A stretch of 64,000 bases of DNA from Kineococcus rhizosphaerae (GTDB lineage Bacteria; Actinomycetota; Actinomycetes; Actinomycetales; Kineococcaceae). The notes under the pieces are model-generated. The model did no database searches. It was not told the DNA's origin and was given only the letters and a program-made list of their open reading frames with translations. Positions 42,889 through 52,576 of the stretch are shown in pieces. The DNA lies in assembly GCF_003002055.1 (NCBI RefSeq), contig NZ_PVZF01000014.1:62001-126000 (forward strand), given 5' to 3'. The position numbers and the translations under genes are program-made. How positions within the stretch are numbered: position 1 is the stretch's first letter; every line of letters begins with the position of its first letter.

Positions 42889-44247
42889 GTGCCCGCCCCC
42901 GCGCTGAACGCCGAGATCGTCGCCACCGCCGCCGACGCCGCCGCCCGCTGGATCGCCCTGCGCCGCGAACGGCTGCAGGTCCCCGGCGTCCAGCTGGCGG
43001 TGCGCCTGGACGGTGAGCTCCTGCACTCCAGCGCCCACGGGTCCGCCGACCTGGAACGCGGCGTCGCGCTCACCCCCCAGCACGTCTTCCGGGTCGCGTC
43101 GCACTCCAAGACCTTCACCGCCACCGCGGTCCTGCGCCTGGCCGAGCAGGGGCGGTTGCGCCTGGACGACGAGCTGGGCGCGCACCTGCCGTGGGTCGCG
43201 GACGAGGACGGCGAACTGGGCCGGGCGAGCCTGCGCGAACTGCTCGGCCACGCCGCGGGCGTCACGCGGGACGGGACCGCGGGCGACTTCTGGCAGCTCG
43301 ACGAGGAGTTCCTCGACGTCGCGGGCCTGCGGACCGCGGTGCGGGCCGGGGGTTCCCTGGTGCCGCGGTCCTCGCGGTTCAAGTACTCCAACATCGGGTA
43401 CTCGCTGCTGGGGCTGGTCGTCGAGGCGGTCACGGGGACGTCCTACGCGGCCCACCTGAGTGAACTGCTGGCCCCCTGGGGGTTGTCGCGCACCACCCCC
43501 GACCTGCCGGCGGCCGGGGACCTGGCCACGGGCTACTCGGCGCTGGCCCTCGGCCCGCGCCGGCCCCTGCCGCACCCCGCGACCGGGGCCATGGCGGCCG
43601 CGACGGGGTTCTGCTCCACGGCCGAGGACCTCACGGCGTGGTTCACCTCCCACGCCGACGGCCGGGAGGGGCCGCTGTCGGAGCACTCCCGGCGGCTGGC
43701 GCAGCGCGCGGAGTGGCGCACGGGCCCCGGTGCGGGGGCCTACGGCCTGGGGTTCGGCCGCGACGAGGTCGGTGGCCGCGAACTCGTGGGGCACGGCGGC
43801 GGGTTCCCCGGCCACATCACCCGCAGCGTGCTGGACCCGCGGGCGGGCCTGGCCGTGAGCGTCCTGACGAACTGCGTCGACGGACCCGCGAACGAGTTCG
43901 CCCTGGGGGTCGTCAAGCTCGTCGACCTGTTCGCGGAGCACTGGTCGGCCCAGGTCCCTGCGGTGGACCTCGACGCGTTCTGCGGTCGCTGGGCCGACCT
44001 GTGGGGCCTGACCGACGTCGTGCGGGCGGGGGGGCGGCTGCTGGCGTTCGGCCCCGACACCGACGACCCGGCGCGCTCGCCCAAGGTCCTCGACGTCGTC
44101 GACGCCCGGACGCTGCGCGTCAGCGACGACAGCGGGTACGGCGACCACGCCGAGACGTGGCTGCTGGGCGCACGCGCCGACGGGACCCCGACGCTGCGCG
44201 GGTCCAGCGGCGCCACGACGGTGCCGCTGGACCGCTACGCGCCGTGA
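42889..44247 (+). CDS. Serine hydrolase, class C beta-lactamase/esterase fold
   Basis: This 452-residue penicillin-binding-like hydrolase has S71-x-x-K74 (SHSK), Y166-S-N (KYSNIGYS), and HGGG as the third motif (LVGHGGGFPGH). There is no signal peptide, so it is probably cytoplasmic and more likely an esterase or D-amino peptidase than a true beta-lactamase. The last 100 residues form an extra beta-rich domain, seen in many of these proteins. Confidence 0.88.
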   Translation: MPAPALNAEIVATAADAAARWIALRRERLQVPGVQLAVRLDGELLHSSAHGSADLERGVALTPQHVFRVASHSKTFTATAVLRLAEQGRLRLDDELGAHLPWVADEDGELGRASLRELLGHAAGVTRDGTAGDFWQLDEEFLDVAGLRTAVRAGGSLVPRSSRFKYSNIGYSLLGLVVEAVTGTSYAAHLSELLAPWGLSRTTPDLPAAGDLATGYSALALGPRRPLPHPATGAMAAATGFCSTAEDLTAWFTSHADGREGPLSEHSRRLAQRAEWRTGPGAGAYGLGFGRDEVGGRELVGHGGGFPGHITRSVLDPRAGLAVSVLTNCVDGPANEFALGVVKLVDLFAEHWSAQVPAVDLDAFCGRWADLWGLTDVVRAGGRLLAFGPDTDDPARSPKVLDVVDARTLRVSDDSGYGDHAETWLLGARADGTPTLRGSSGATTVPLDRYAP

Positions 44248-44250
44248 GGC

Positions 44251-44691
44251 TCAGGCGTCGAGCGAGGCCTCGAGGGAGATCTCGACCCCGGTGAGCGCCT
44301 TGGAGACCGGGCAGGTCTCCTTGGCCGCCTGGGCGGTCTTGACGAAGGTGTCGTTGTCGATGCCGCCGACCTCACCGGTCACCTTCAGGGTGATGCCGGT
44401 GAGCTTGAACCCGCCGGCCGGGTCCGGCCCGAGGGACACGTCGGCGACGACCTCGAGGCTCTCCGGGGTGCCGCCGGCCTCGGCGAGCAGCGCGGAGAAC
44501 TGCATGGCGTAGCAGGAGGAGTGCGCGGCGGCGATGAGCTCCTCGGGGCTCGTGGTGCCGCCCGCGTCCTCGGCGGCGCGCTTGGGGAAGGAGACGTCGT
44601 AGGTCCCGACCTTGGAGCTGGACAGCTCGACCTGGCCGGACCCCTGCTCGAGGGTGCCGTTCCAGGCGGTGCGTGCGGTGCGGGTGGGCAT
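44251..44691 (-). CDS. osmC: OsmC-family peroxiredoxin
   Basis: OsmC reduces organic hydroperoxides with two cysteines. The 146-residue protein has C60 in AHSSCYAM and C127 in ETCPVSKAL, with E51 in SPEELIAAAHS. ATG 44691 follows GGAGGAAGC. It converges on the serine hydrolase (stops 4 bases apart) and is followed upstream by a hairpin repeat array. Confidence 0.93.
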   Translation of the reverse strand: MPTRTARTAWNGTLEQGSGQVELSSSKVGTYDVSFPKRAAEDAGGTTSPEELIAAAHSSCYAMQFSALLAEAGGTPESLEVVADVSLGPDPAGGFKLTGITLKVTGEVGGIDNDTFVKTAQAAKETCPVSKALTGVEISLEASLDA

Positions 44692-44740
44692 GCTTCCTCC
44701 ACGGGTGGGTGACGTCTGGCGTCTCCCATCCTCACCACTG

Positions 44741-44897
44741 CGGCGCGAAGCACAACTCGCGACCCCGCTGCCGTGCCCACACGGCTCGAGGCACACCTCG
44801 CGCCCTGAACGCCGGCGGACCGGAGCGCAAGGTGTGCCTCGGGCCCCGAAACGCCGACGGACCCGGGCGCGAGGTGTGCCTCGCGCCCGGGTCCGTC
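44741..44897. repeat. Array of four degenerate ~41-42-bp hairpin repeats
   Basis: Four units centre on CGAGGYRYRCCTCG-like hairpins at about 44745-44760, 44788-44800, 44828-44841 and 44870-44884. The first two match at 20 of 24 positions (44741 and 44782). The last two share a longer direct repeat starting AACGCCGRCGGACC at 44808 and 44850, offset 42. The loop is CACA in some units and TGTG in others. The array fills the gap between osmC and the DEAD-box gene. Confidence 0.7.
44856..44897 (-). terminator. Terminator of the DEAD-box helicase gene
   Basis: The last repeat unit forms a perfect 19-bp stem, GACGGACCCGGGCGCGAGG with its complement, with loop TGTG, 18 bases after the helicase stop. 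Confidence 0.8.
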
Positions 44898-44914
44898 AGG
44901 TCGTGCCGTTCAGG

Positions 44915-46648
44915 TCAGTCCCGGGGTGCGCTCTCGCGGCGCGGGCCGCGGGACTCGCCGCCGTCACGGCGCGGACCGCGGAAACCGCCGTCGCGACGCG
45001 GGCCGCCGCGGAAACCGCCGTCGCGACGCGGGCCGCCGCGACGCGCCGGGCGACCCTCGCGGGCCTCGGGCTTGCGCTCCTTGACCACGACCGGCTCACC
45101 GGACTCGGCCACGGCGCGGACGTTCTCGTCGCCGGCCAGGACGTGCTCGACGTCGTTGGCGGAGACGTTCGCGTCGCGGTGCAGCCAGCCGTAGCGGCGG
45201 ACCTGGTCCGGCAGCGCGATCGCGAGGACGGTGCCCTTGGCGCCGGCGCGCGCGGTGCGCCCGGAGCGGTGCAGGTAGTCCTTGTGGTCGTTCGGCGGGT
45301 CGACGTGCACGACGAGGTCGACGTCGTCGACGTGGATGCCGCGGGCGGCGACGTCGGTGGCGACGAGGACACGGGTCTCACCGCGCGAGAACGCGTCGAT
45401 GGCCTTCGAGCGCTGCGACTGGCGCAGGTCGCCGTGGATGGCCTCGGCCGGGGCACCGGCCTCGCGCAGCTGGTCGGCCAGGCGCTGGGCGCCGAGCTTG
45501 GTCCGCACGAAGAAGATGCTGCGCGCGGGGCGCTGGCTGATCTCGGTGAGGATCGAGAGCTTGTCGTGCGGGCGCACGGCGAACACGCGGTGCTCCATGT
45601 GCCCGACGTCCTCGGGGTCGGCCGGCACGGCGTGGAAGGCCGGGTCGGTGAGGAAGTCCGTCACGAGGGCCTCGACACCGCGGTCGAGGGTGGCGGAGAA
45701 GAACATCCGCTGCCCGCCGGGCTTGGTGCCCTCCAGGATGGCGCGGACGTTGGGCAGGAAGCCCAGGTCGGCCATGTGGTCGGCCTCGTCGAGGACGGCC
45801 ACGTCGACCTCGGCGAGCGAGACGGCGTCGCGCTCGATGAGGTCCACCAGGCGGCCGGGGGTCGCGATGAGGACGTCGATGCCGCGCTGGAGGGCGGCGA
45901 TCTGACGGCCGTACGGGACACCGCCGACGACGACGGACATGCGCAGGTCGATCGAGTCGCCCAGGGGACGCAGCGCGTCGGCGACCTGCATGGCCAGCTC
46001 GCGGGTCGGCACGAGGACCAGACCGCGCGGGGCGCCGGTGATGCGGGCGCGCTTCTGCTGGGCCAGGCGGGCCAGCATGGGCAGGCCGAAGCCGAGGGTC
46101 TTGCCTGAGCCGGTGCGGGCGCGGCCGAGGATGTCGCGCCCGGCGATGCCGTCGGGCAGCACGCGCTGCTGGATGGCGAACGGCGCGGTCATCCCGCGAC
46201 GCTCGAGCGCCGCGACGAGCTCCTCGGGCAGGCCCAGCTCGGCGAACGTGGCCTCGGCGACCTCGAGGGACTCGGCCGCGAGCAGCGCCTGCTCGGTGGC
46301 CGAGGGCGCGAAGGAACGCGGGCTGCGCGGCGGGCCGCTGCGCTGGCTGCGGCCGCGGTAGCCGCCCTGGCCGCCGGAGCTGCGGCCCTGGTAGCCGCCG
46401 CTGCGGTTGCCGTAGGAGGAACCACTGTCGCGGTTGCCGTAGCCGCCCGAACGGGGACGGTCGTCGCGGTTGAAGCTGCCGCCGCCGGAGCCGCCGGAGC
46501 GGGGACGGTCGTCGCGGTCGTAGGACCGCTCACCGCGGTCGGACCGCTCGTAGCGGTCGGTGTAGCCGCGGGACTCGCGGCGCTGGTAACCGCCCTCGTC
46601 GTTGCGGGGGCGGGAGGAACGGTACGAACGGTCTTCGTACTGGGGCAT
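44915..46648 (-). CDS. DEAD-box ATP-dependent RNA helicase
   Basis: The 577-residue helicase has a long Arg/Gly/Ser/Tyr-rich N-terminus (1-100), a Q motif, Walker A ARTGSGKT, PTRELA, DEAD (VLDEADHM), SAT (FFSATLDR), and HRSGRTARAG. The C-terminal tail has GGPRRDGGFRG repeats. Basic RGG-like tails bind RNA. Relatives (DeaD, CsdA, RhlE) remodel structured RNA in the cold and in ribosome assembly. ATG 46648 gives a plain start; a long leader precedes it. Confidence 0.93.
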   Translation of the reverse strand: MPQYEDRSYRSSRPRNDEGGYQRRESRGYTDRYERSDRGERSYDRDDRPRSGGSGGGSFNRDDRPRSGGYGNRDSGSSYGNRSGGYQGRSSGGQGGYRGRSQRSGPPRSPRSFAPSATEQALLAAESLEVAEATFAELGLPEELVAALERRGMTAPFAIQQRVLPDGIAGRDILGRARTGSGKTLGFGLPMLARLAQQKRARITGAPRGLVLVPTRELAMQVADALRPLGDSIDLRMSVVVGGVPYGRQIAALQRGIDVLIATPGRLVDLIERDAVSLAEVDVAVLDEADHMADLGFLPNVRAILEGTKPGGQRMFFSATLDRGVEALVTDFLTDPAFHAVPADPEDVGHMEHRVFAVRPHDKLSILTEISQRPARSIFFVRTKLGAQRLADQLREAGAPAEAIHGDLRQSQRSKAIDAFSRGETRVLVATDVAARGIHVDDVDLVVHVDPPNDHKDYLHRSGRTARAGAKGTVLAIALPDQVRRYGWLHRDANVSANDVEHVLAGDENVRAVAESGEPVVVKERKPEAREGRPARRGGPRRDGGFRGGPRRDGGFRGPRRDGGESRGPRRESAPRD

Positions 46649-46802
46649 GGGGTAAGGAACTCCACGTGGGGCTGTCGGCCGCACGGCGGTCCGCCCCCAG
46701 AACGCCCAGACAGGCGCATCGATGCTGAGGGATGAGACTCAAGCGACCTCGCGGGCGGCTCGCCCGCTGAGTGGACGGCATGTGGCCGTCACCTCAAGGG
46801 TA
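46649..46802 (-). promoter_or_regulatory. Long 5' leader of the DEAD-box gene
   Basis: A possible -10 box, TACCCT at 46802-46797, would give a leader of about 140 bases. Within it GCGGGCG and CGCCCGC (46751-46767) form a tight hairpin. Long structured leaders are common in cold-induced helicase mRNAs; the promoter itself is not certain. Confidence 0.35.
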
Positions 46803-46847
46803 ACAGCACCGCGTCCCGGCCTCTTCCCTCCCGTGATCGGGGGAGGC

Positions 46848-48959
46848 TCAGCCGCGCGAGGCCTGGATCGCGGTGAGCGCGATCGTGTAGACGATGTCGT
46901 CCACCAGCGCCCCGCGCGACAGGTCGTTCACGGGTTTGGCCAGCCCCTGCAGCATCGGCCCCACGGAGATCACTCCCGCGTTGCGCTGCACCGCCTTGTA
47001 GGTGGTGTTCCCGGTGTTGAGGTCGGGGAAGACGAACACCGTGGCGCGGCCGGCGACTGGCGAGTCGGGCGCCTTCGACGCCGCGACGGAGGCGACGGCG
47101 GCGGCGTCGTACTGCAGCGGCCCGTCGATGATCAGGTCCGGTTCGCGCTCGCGGGCGATGCGCGTCGCCTCGGCGACCTTGTCGACGCTGGACCCGGCCC
47201 CCGACGACCCGGTGGAGAAGCTGATCATCGCCACCCGCGGTTCGATCCCGAAGGCCCGCGCGGACGCGGCGGACTGCAGGGCGATGTCGGCGAGGTCCTC
47301 GGCGCCGGGGTCGGGGTTCACGGCGCAGTCGCCGTAGATCACGACGTCGTCGGGCAGGCACATGAAGAACACGCTGGACACGAGCCGGGCGCCGGGCCGG
47401 GTCCGGATGACCTGCAGCGCAGGGCGGACCGTGGCCGCAGTGGTGTGCACGGCCCCGGCGACGAGCCCGTCGACGTCGCCGGCCTGCAGCATCGTCGTGC
47501 CCAGCCAGATGGGGTCGGCCAGGGAGTCGCGGGCCACGTCGGGCTGCATGCCCTTGTGCTTGCGGGCCTCGACGAGGACGTCGACGTAGCGGTCCACCAG
47601 GGACGCCGGGTCCAGCACCTCGACCCCGTCGGGCAGCACGATCCCGAGCCCGGCGGCGACGGCGGCGACCTCGTCGGGGTGGGCGAGCAGGACGGGCCGG
47701 GCGATGCCGCGCTGGGCGCAGATCGCCGCGGCCTGCACGGTGCGCGGTTCGGTGCCCTCGGGCAGGACGATCCGCTGGACGCGCTCGGCGGCCAGCGTCG
47801 TGAGGCGGCGCCGGAACGCGGCCGGCGACAGGCGCGGCGTGTGGGCGGCGGTGGGCAGCCCCGCCAGCCAGCCGGGGTCGAGGGCGTCGGCGACCGTGGT
47901 GGTCAGGGCCAGGGCGCGTTCGGCGTCGTCGGCGGGGACTTCGGGGTCGAGGCGGTTGACGGCCGTCGCGGTCGCGTAGGTGCTGCGGTCCGAGCGCAGG
48001 ATCGGCAGACCCGTCGCGGCGGCCGCCGCGGTGAGCTCGGCGACGCGCGGGTCCATCCCGACGCCGGCGGTGAGCAGCAGACCGGCCAGCCGGGAGCCGT
48101 TGAGGGCGGCCAGGCAGGCGGCCATGACGACGTCGTGCCGGTCGCCGGGCACGAGGATGAGCCGGCCCTCGCGCAGCAGCGGCAGCATGCCGGGCACGGC
48201 CTGGGCGGCGACGACGACCTCCTTGATGCGCCGGCTCTGGTCGCCGTGCGTGAGGACCTCCATGTCCAGCGCGGGGCCGAGGTCGTGCACGAGGTCGCGC
48301 ACCCGCGGCCAGGTCAGCTCCCCGCGGTAGGGGACGACCCCGACGAGCGGGATGTCGTGGTGCTCCAGGGCCCCGCGCAGGGCCGAGACCCGGCTGACGG
48401 CCGTCTCGGGGTCGTCCGGGACGGGCCAGCGGGACACGACGCCGCCGATGACCCGCAGCGCCTCCCCCGTCCGGTAGGTGCCGGCGGTGACGGCCATGTC
48501 CTCGGCGATGCGTTCGGGCGCACCGGGTTCGGCACCGAGCAGCCCGGCGGACCCGACGAGCAGGACGTCGGCGTCCAGGGCGGTCGCGAGCGCCTGGTTG
48601 ACCCGGCCGGAGAACACCTGGTCCGCCGAGGGGGCCAGCCCCTCGACGACGACGACGTCGTGCGCGGCGAGGACCTTCTCGGCGGCCGCGACGACCTCCT
48701 CCATGAGGTCGTCGACCTCGCCGCGGGAGAGGCGTTCGACGACGCGGGCAGCCGCGATGGGTTCGGCGGGGTCCAGGGCCGTCGTGAGCCGCACGAGGGC
48801 GACGGAGCGGTCCGGCTCGGTCATCCGCGACGGCTGGGCGAGCGGTTTGTGGAACCCGACGGCCACCCCCCGCGCGTCGAGGGCGCGGACCAGCCCGAGG
48901 CAGGTCGAGGTGAGACCGGCACCGTGGCCGGTGGGGACGACGAGCAGCACTCGGGCCAT
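46848..48959 (-). CDS. pta: Phosphate acetyltransferase (long form)
   Basis: Pta converts acetyl-CoA and phosphate to acetyl phosphate. The 703-residue long form has an N-terminal P-loop-like domain (VLLVVPTGHGAGLTS), a DRTGG domain (about 215-325), and a C-terminal catalytic domain from about 375 (RIVLPEGTEPRTVQAA). The latter contains GDCAVNPDP, MISFSTGSSGAG and VFPDLNTGNTTYK. ATG 48959 has GGGGGAGG upstream. It follows ackA by 61 bases on the same strand, forming the usual acetate operon in the order ackA-pta. Confidence 0.96.
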   Translation of the reverse strand: MARVLLVVPTGHGAGLTSTCLGLVRALDARGVAVGFHKPLAQPSRMTEPDRSVALVRLTTALDPAEPIAAARVVERLSRGEVDDLMEEVVAAAEKVLAAHDVVVVEGLAPSADQVFSGRVNQALATALDADVLLVGSAGLLGAEPGAPERIAEDMAVTAGTYRTGEALRVIGGVVSRWPVPDDPETAVSRVSALRGALEHHDIPLVGVVPYRGELTWPRVRDLVHDLGPALDMEVLTHGDQSRRIKEVVVAAQAVPGMLPLLREGRLILVPGDRHDVVMAACLAALNGSRLAGLLLTAGVGMDPRVAELTAAAAATGLPILRSDRSTYATATAVNRLDPEVPADDAERALALTTTVADALDPGWLAGLPTAAHTPRLSPAAFRRRLTTLAAERVQRIVLPEGTEPRTVQAAAICAQRGIARPVLLAHPDEVAAVAAGLGIVLPDGVEVLDPASLVDRYVDVLVEARKHKGMQPDVARDSLADPIWLGTTMLQAGDVDGLVAGAVHTTAATVRPALQVIRTRPGARLVSSVFFMCLPDDVVIYGDCAVNPDPGAEDLADIALQSAASARAFGIEPRVAMISFSTGSSGAGSSVDKVAEATRIAREREPDLIIDGPLQYDAAAVASVAASKAPDSPVAGRATVFVFPDLNTGNTTYKAVQRNAGVISVGPMLQGLAKPVNDLSRGALVDDIVYTIALTAIQASRG

Positions 48960-49020
48960 GGGCCCAGCCTCCCCCACCCGCCCGGGCGCGGCACGCGCGC
49001 CCCCGGCGGCCGGGGCGGGC

Positions 49021-50235
49021 TCAGGTCCGCTCGACGAGCGCGACGGTGTCGCGCGCGATGAGCAGTTCCTCGTCGGTCGGCACGACCATCGCCAGCGGAC
49101 CGGACCCGGGCACGGTGATGCGCCCGGCCGGGGTCGAGGACCGGCCGTGCTCGTCGTTGGCCGCGGGGTCCTCGACGAGCCCGAGGTGGCGCAACCGGGC
49201 CAGCAGCATCGAGCGGACGTTCTTGGCGTTCTCCCCGATCCCCCCGGTGAGCACGAGCGCGTCGAGCCCGCCGAGGGAGACGGTCAGGGCGGCGACGTGC
49301 TTGGCGGCGCGGTGCACGAACACGTCGAGGGCGAGCCGGGCCCCGGCGTGCCCCTCGGCGGCCTTGGCGGACAGCGTGCGGACGTCGTTGGACAACCCGG
49401 ACAGCGCCAGCAGCCCCGAGGAGGAGTTCAGCTGCCGGACGATCTCGGTGACCGGCTCCCCCGTGCGGTCAGCGACGAGCTCGACGACGGCCGGGTCGAG
49501 GTCCCCGGAGCGGGTGCCCATGACGAGCCCCTCCAGCGGGGTCAGGCCCATGGTGGTGTCGACCGAGCGGCCGCCGAGCACGGCCGTCGCGCTGCAGCCG
49601 TTGCCGAGGTGGGCCACGACGAGCTTGAGCTCGCGGGGGTCGCGGCCGTCCGCGGCGCGCAGGATCTCGGCGGCCCGCTGGCTGACGAACCGGTGGCTGG
49701 TGCCGTGCATGCCGTAGCGGCGGACGCCGAACTCCTCGTACCAGCGCGCGGGGACCGCGTAGCGGTAGTTCGTCTCCGGCATCGTCTGGTGGAAGGCGGT
49801 GTCGAAGACGGCGACGTGCTCGAGGTCGGGCAGGACGGCGCGGGCGGCTTCGATGCCGGAGGCGTTGGCGGGGTTGTGCAGCGGTGCGAGCGCGGACAGG
49901 TCGTGGATCTGCCCCAGGACGCGGTCGTCGATGCGGACGGAGCCGTGGAACACCGCCCCGCCCTGCACGACGCGGTGCCCCACGCCGAGCAGCGGCGGCA
50001 GGTCGAGGTCCAGCAGGCGTTGCAGGACGTGGGCGAGCGCCCCGCGGTGGGTGCTGGCCGCGGGGGTGATGGTGCGCGTCCCCTCGGCGGTGGTCATGTG
50101 CACGACGGCGTCGGGGCTGCCGATGCGCTCGCCGAGGCAGGACAGCGCCCGCTGCCCCGTCACCGGGTCGACGAGGGCGAGCTTGACGGACGAACTGCCG
50201 CAGTTGACGACCACGACCGAACCGCTGCTGGACAC
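49021..50235 (-). CDS. ackA: Acetate kinase
   Basis: AckA converts acetyl phosphate and ADP to acetate and ATP. The 404-residue protein has the signatures VVNCGSSSVKLAL at the N-terminus, DTAFHQTMP, RRYGMHGTSHRFV, AHLGNGCSATAV, and TGGIGENAKNVR. GTG 50235 follows GGGAGGAG. With pta it gives overflow acetate formation or acetate use, and controls the acetyl phosphate pool. Confidence 0.97.
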   Translation of the reverse strand: MSSSGSVVVVNCGSSSVKLALVDPVTGQRALSCLGERIGSPDAVVHMTTAEGTRTITPAASTHRGALAHVLQRLLDLDLPPLLGVGHRVVQGGAVFHGSVRIDDRVLGQIHDLSALAPLHNPANASGIEAARAVLPDLEHVAVFDTAFHQTMPETNYRYAVPARWYEEFGVRRYGMHGTSHRFVSQRAAEILRAADGRDPRELKLVVAHLGNGCSATAVLGGRSVDTTMGLTPLEGLVMGTRSGDLDPAVVELVADRTGEPVTEIVRQLNSSSGLLALSGLSNDVRTLSAKAAEGHAGARLALDVFVHRAAKHVAALTVSLGGLDALVLTGGIGENAKNVRSMLLARLRHLGLVEDPAANDEHGRSSTPAGRITVPGSGPLAMVVPTDEELLIARDTVALVERT

Positions 50236-50323
50236 GGACCGCTCCTCCCGACGCGTCCCGCCCGCGCGGGACCTGCGACGACACTCTCACGGGCCGGTGG
50301 GGGCGGCCGGGCGGCGTCCCGGC

Positions 50324-51010
50324 TCAGGGCGTGGGCCAGCGCTCCCGGCGGTGCGCGGTCTCCCAGAACAGCCACTCGTACCGGGTCGCGACGGCGAACG
50401 CCGCGTGCATGGCCTCGGTGAGCTCCGGCGTCGCGGCGGCGTCCACGCAGCGGCGGGCCTGCTCGACGGAGGCGTGGAACTCCGGGGCGTCGTACGCCGC
50501 GATCCACCGCGCGTACGGGTGCCCGGGGACGAGGTCGGCCACGGCCGCCAGCCGGCGGCCCGCGTCGGCGTAGACCCAGAAGCACGGCAGCACGGCCGCC
50601 GCGGCGACGGCGTAGGACGCGCAGGCCGCGGTCGCGACGAGGTACGAGACGTACCCGAGCGTCGTGGGCGAGGCGACGGGCGTCCCCGTCGCCGGCGGCA
50701 GCAGCCCGCCGTCGAGCAGGTCGGCGTGCAGCGAGGACTCCACGACCGCGGCACCGTGCGCGCAGGACGCCCAGAACCCGGCGCTCGCGGCGTCGGGGGC
50801 GCGGGCCGCGAGCAGCGACAGCGCGCGGGCGTACCCGACGAGGTAGATCGCGTCCTGCTCGAGGTAGTAGCGGAACGCGGCCGGGTCCAGGGTCCCCGCG
50901 CCGAGCTCGGCGAGGAACTCCGAGCGCTCGACGGCGGCGCGCAGGTCGGCGGTGCGTTCCCAGGTGGCGTCGGTGAACGAGGTCGGGGACGGGGTCGTGG
51001 AGGGGGTCAC
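50324..51010 (-). CDS. tenA: TenA-family thiaminase II-like protein
   Basis: TenA enzymes salvage the pyrimidine part of degraded thiamine (aminopyrimidine aminohydrolase). The 228-residue all-helical protein has the family blocks [30 protein letters not shown], and the cysteine region [14 protein letters not shown], then [16 protein letters not shown] 51010 overlaps the thiD stop by 4 bases. It is the last gene of the thiM-thiE-thiD-tenA operon behind a TPP riboswitch. Confidence 0.92.
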   Translation of the reverse strand: MTPSTTPSPTSFTDATWERTADLRAAVERSEFLAELGAGTLDPAAFRYYLEQDAIYLVGYARALSLLAARAPDAASAGFWASCAHGAAVVESSLHADLLDGGLLPPATGTPVASPTTLGYVSYLVATAACASYAVAAAAVLPCFWVYADAGRRLAAVADLVPGHPYARWIAAYDAPEFHASVEQARRCVDAAATPELTEAMHAAFAVATRYEWLFWETAHRRERWPTP

Positions 51011-51837
51011 CGGTTCTCCCGCAGGGCGAAGGCGTGGTCGAGGGGGCCGTGGCCGGAGCCGACGCGCAGCCGCGCACCGGCGAGGAGGGCGGCCTGGAGG
51101 TAGTCGCGGGCGAGGTCGACGAGCGTCTGCCACCCGGAGCCGGGGTGCAGCGCGGCCTGCGCCGCGAGCGCGGACGACAGCGTGCAGCCCGTCCCGTGGG
51201 TCGCGGTCGTGGCGACCCTCGGCCGGCGCACGAGCACCTCGCCCGTCGCCGTCGCGAGCACGTCGACGCTCTCGGCGCCCGCGGAGTGGGCACTGAGGTG
51301 ACCGCCCTTGAGCAGGACGGCGGTCCCGCTGCGGCGCAGCAGTTCCCGCGCCTGGGCCACGCAGCCGTCGAGGTCGGTCGCGGGGTCGGTGTCCAGCAGG
51401 ACGGCGGCCTCGGGGACGTTGGGCGTCACGAGGTCGGCCAGCGGGAGCAGGTCGGTGCGCAGGGCGTGCACGGCGGCCGGGTCGAGCAGCCGGTCCCCGC
51501 TGGTGGCGACCATCACCGGGTCCAGGACGACCGGCCCCAGGTCGCGCCCGCGCACGGCGGCGGTCACGACCGCGACGACGTCCGCGTCGGCGAGCATCCC
51601 GATCTTCGTGGCGTGCACCGCGATGTCGTCGAGGACGGCGTCGAGCTGCTCGCCGACGAAACCCGCCGGCACGACGTGGACGCCGCGCACGCCGCGGGTG
51701 TTCTGCGCGGTCAGCGCCGTCAGGACGCTCGTCCCGAACACCCCGTGCGCGGCGAACGTCTTCAGGTCGGCCTGGATCCCCGCTCCCCCGCCGGAGTCGC
51801 TGCCCGCGATCGTGAGGGCGACGCGGCTGTCGCTCAC
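51007..51837 (-). CDS. thiD: Hydroxymethylpyrimidine/phosphomethylpyrimidine kinase
   Basis: ThiD phosphorylates HMP twice to HMP-PP for thiamine synthesis. The 276-residue ribokinase-fold enzyme starts with [22 protein letters not shown], has [15 protein letters not shown] and [11 protein letters not shown], and the ATP/anion hole [17 protein letters not shown] 51837 follows GGAGG. A 115-base gap to thiE holds a small hairpin (CCGTCAC/GTGACGG, 51857-51877) and no gene. Confidence 0.95.
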   Translation of the reverse strand: MSDSRVALTIAGSDSGGGAGIQADLKTFAAHGVFGTSVLTALTAQNTRGVRGVHVVPAGFVGEQLDAVLDDIAVHATKIGMLADADVVAVVTAAVRGRDLGPVVLDPVMVATSGDRLLDPAAVHALRTDLLPLADLVTPNVPEAAVLLDTDPATDLDGCVAQARELLRRSGTAVLLKGGHLSAHSAGAESVDVLATATGEVLVRRPRVATTATHGTGCTLSSALAAQAALHPGSGWQTLVDLARDYLQAALLAGARLRVGSGHGPLDHAFALRENR

Positions 51838-51952
51838 GCTGTGCCTCCGGTCCGCTCCGTCACGGCGCCGGTGACGGCGCCCTCCCTCGCGACCGCGCAA
51901 CGACTCCGTCGGCGCGTTCGCTCGGTCCGGACGCCGTCGCGCCGTTCGTCGC

Positions 51953-52576
51953 TCACGCGCGTCGCCACGACGCGAGGAGCTCACGAGCGGCCCGTTCCGG
52001 GTCGGCCGCGCCGCAGATCTCCGACACGACGCAGAACCCCGTGATCCCGGTGTCGCGCAGGGAGTCGAGGTTGTCGGGGTGGATCCCCCCGATCGCCACA
52101 CAGGGCACGGGCGAGGCCGCCACGACCGCGCGGACCCCGTCGGCGCCGAGCGCGGCGGCCGCGTCGGGTTTCGTCGCGGTGTCCCGCACGGGCCCGACGC
52201 CGAGGTGGTCGACGACGGCGGGGTCGACCCGGCGGGCCTGCTCGACGCCGGAGACGGACAGCCCGATCAGCAGGTCGGGGGCGATCCGGCGCACGTCCTC
52301 GGCCGGCAGGTCGGACTGCCCGAGGTGCACGCCGTCGACCCCCGCGATCAGCGCGACGTCGACGGCGTCGTTCACGAGCAGCGGGACCCCGGTGCCGGCC
52401 AGCACGTCCCGCACGGCGACGACGAGGGCGAGGCGGTCGCGGTCCGAGCCGTGCTTGGCGCGGACCTGCACGGCGTCGACACCACCGGCCACCGCGGCCC
52501 GCACGACGGCCGGGACCCCCCGGTCGCCGCACTGGGCGGTGTCGGTGACGAGGTACAGCGAGGGCGCGAAGCTCAC
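51953..52576 (-). CDS. thiE: Thiamine-phosphate synthase
   Basis: ThiE joins HMP-PP and thiazole phosphate to thiamine phosphate. The 207-residue TIM barrel has [57 protein letters not shown] and [12 protein letters not shown] 52576 overlaps the thiM stop (GTGA). Confidence 0.95.
   Translation of the reverse strand: MSFAPSLYLVTDTAQCGDRGVPAVVRAAVAGGVDAVQVRAKHGSDRDRLALVVAVRDVLAGTGVPLLVNDAVDVALIAGVDGVHLGQSDLPAEDVRRIAPDLLIGLSVSGVEQARRVDPAVVDHLGVGPVRDTATKPDAAAALGADGVRAVVAASPVPCVAIGGIHPDNLDSLRDTGITGFCVVSEICGAADPERAARELLASWRRA

Noticed and set aside
46722-49061. A 779-codon plus-strand open frame opposite pta
   Set aside because: Low-complexity Gly/Arg/Val/Asp translation, while the minus strand codes for a complete Pta.
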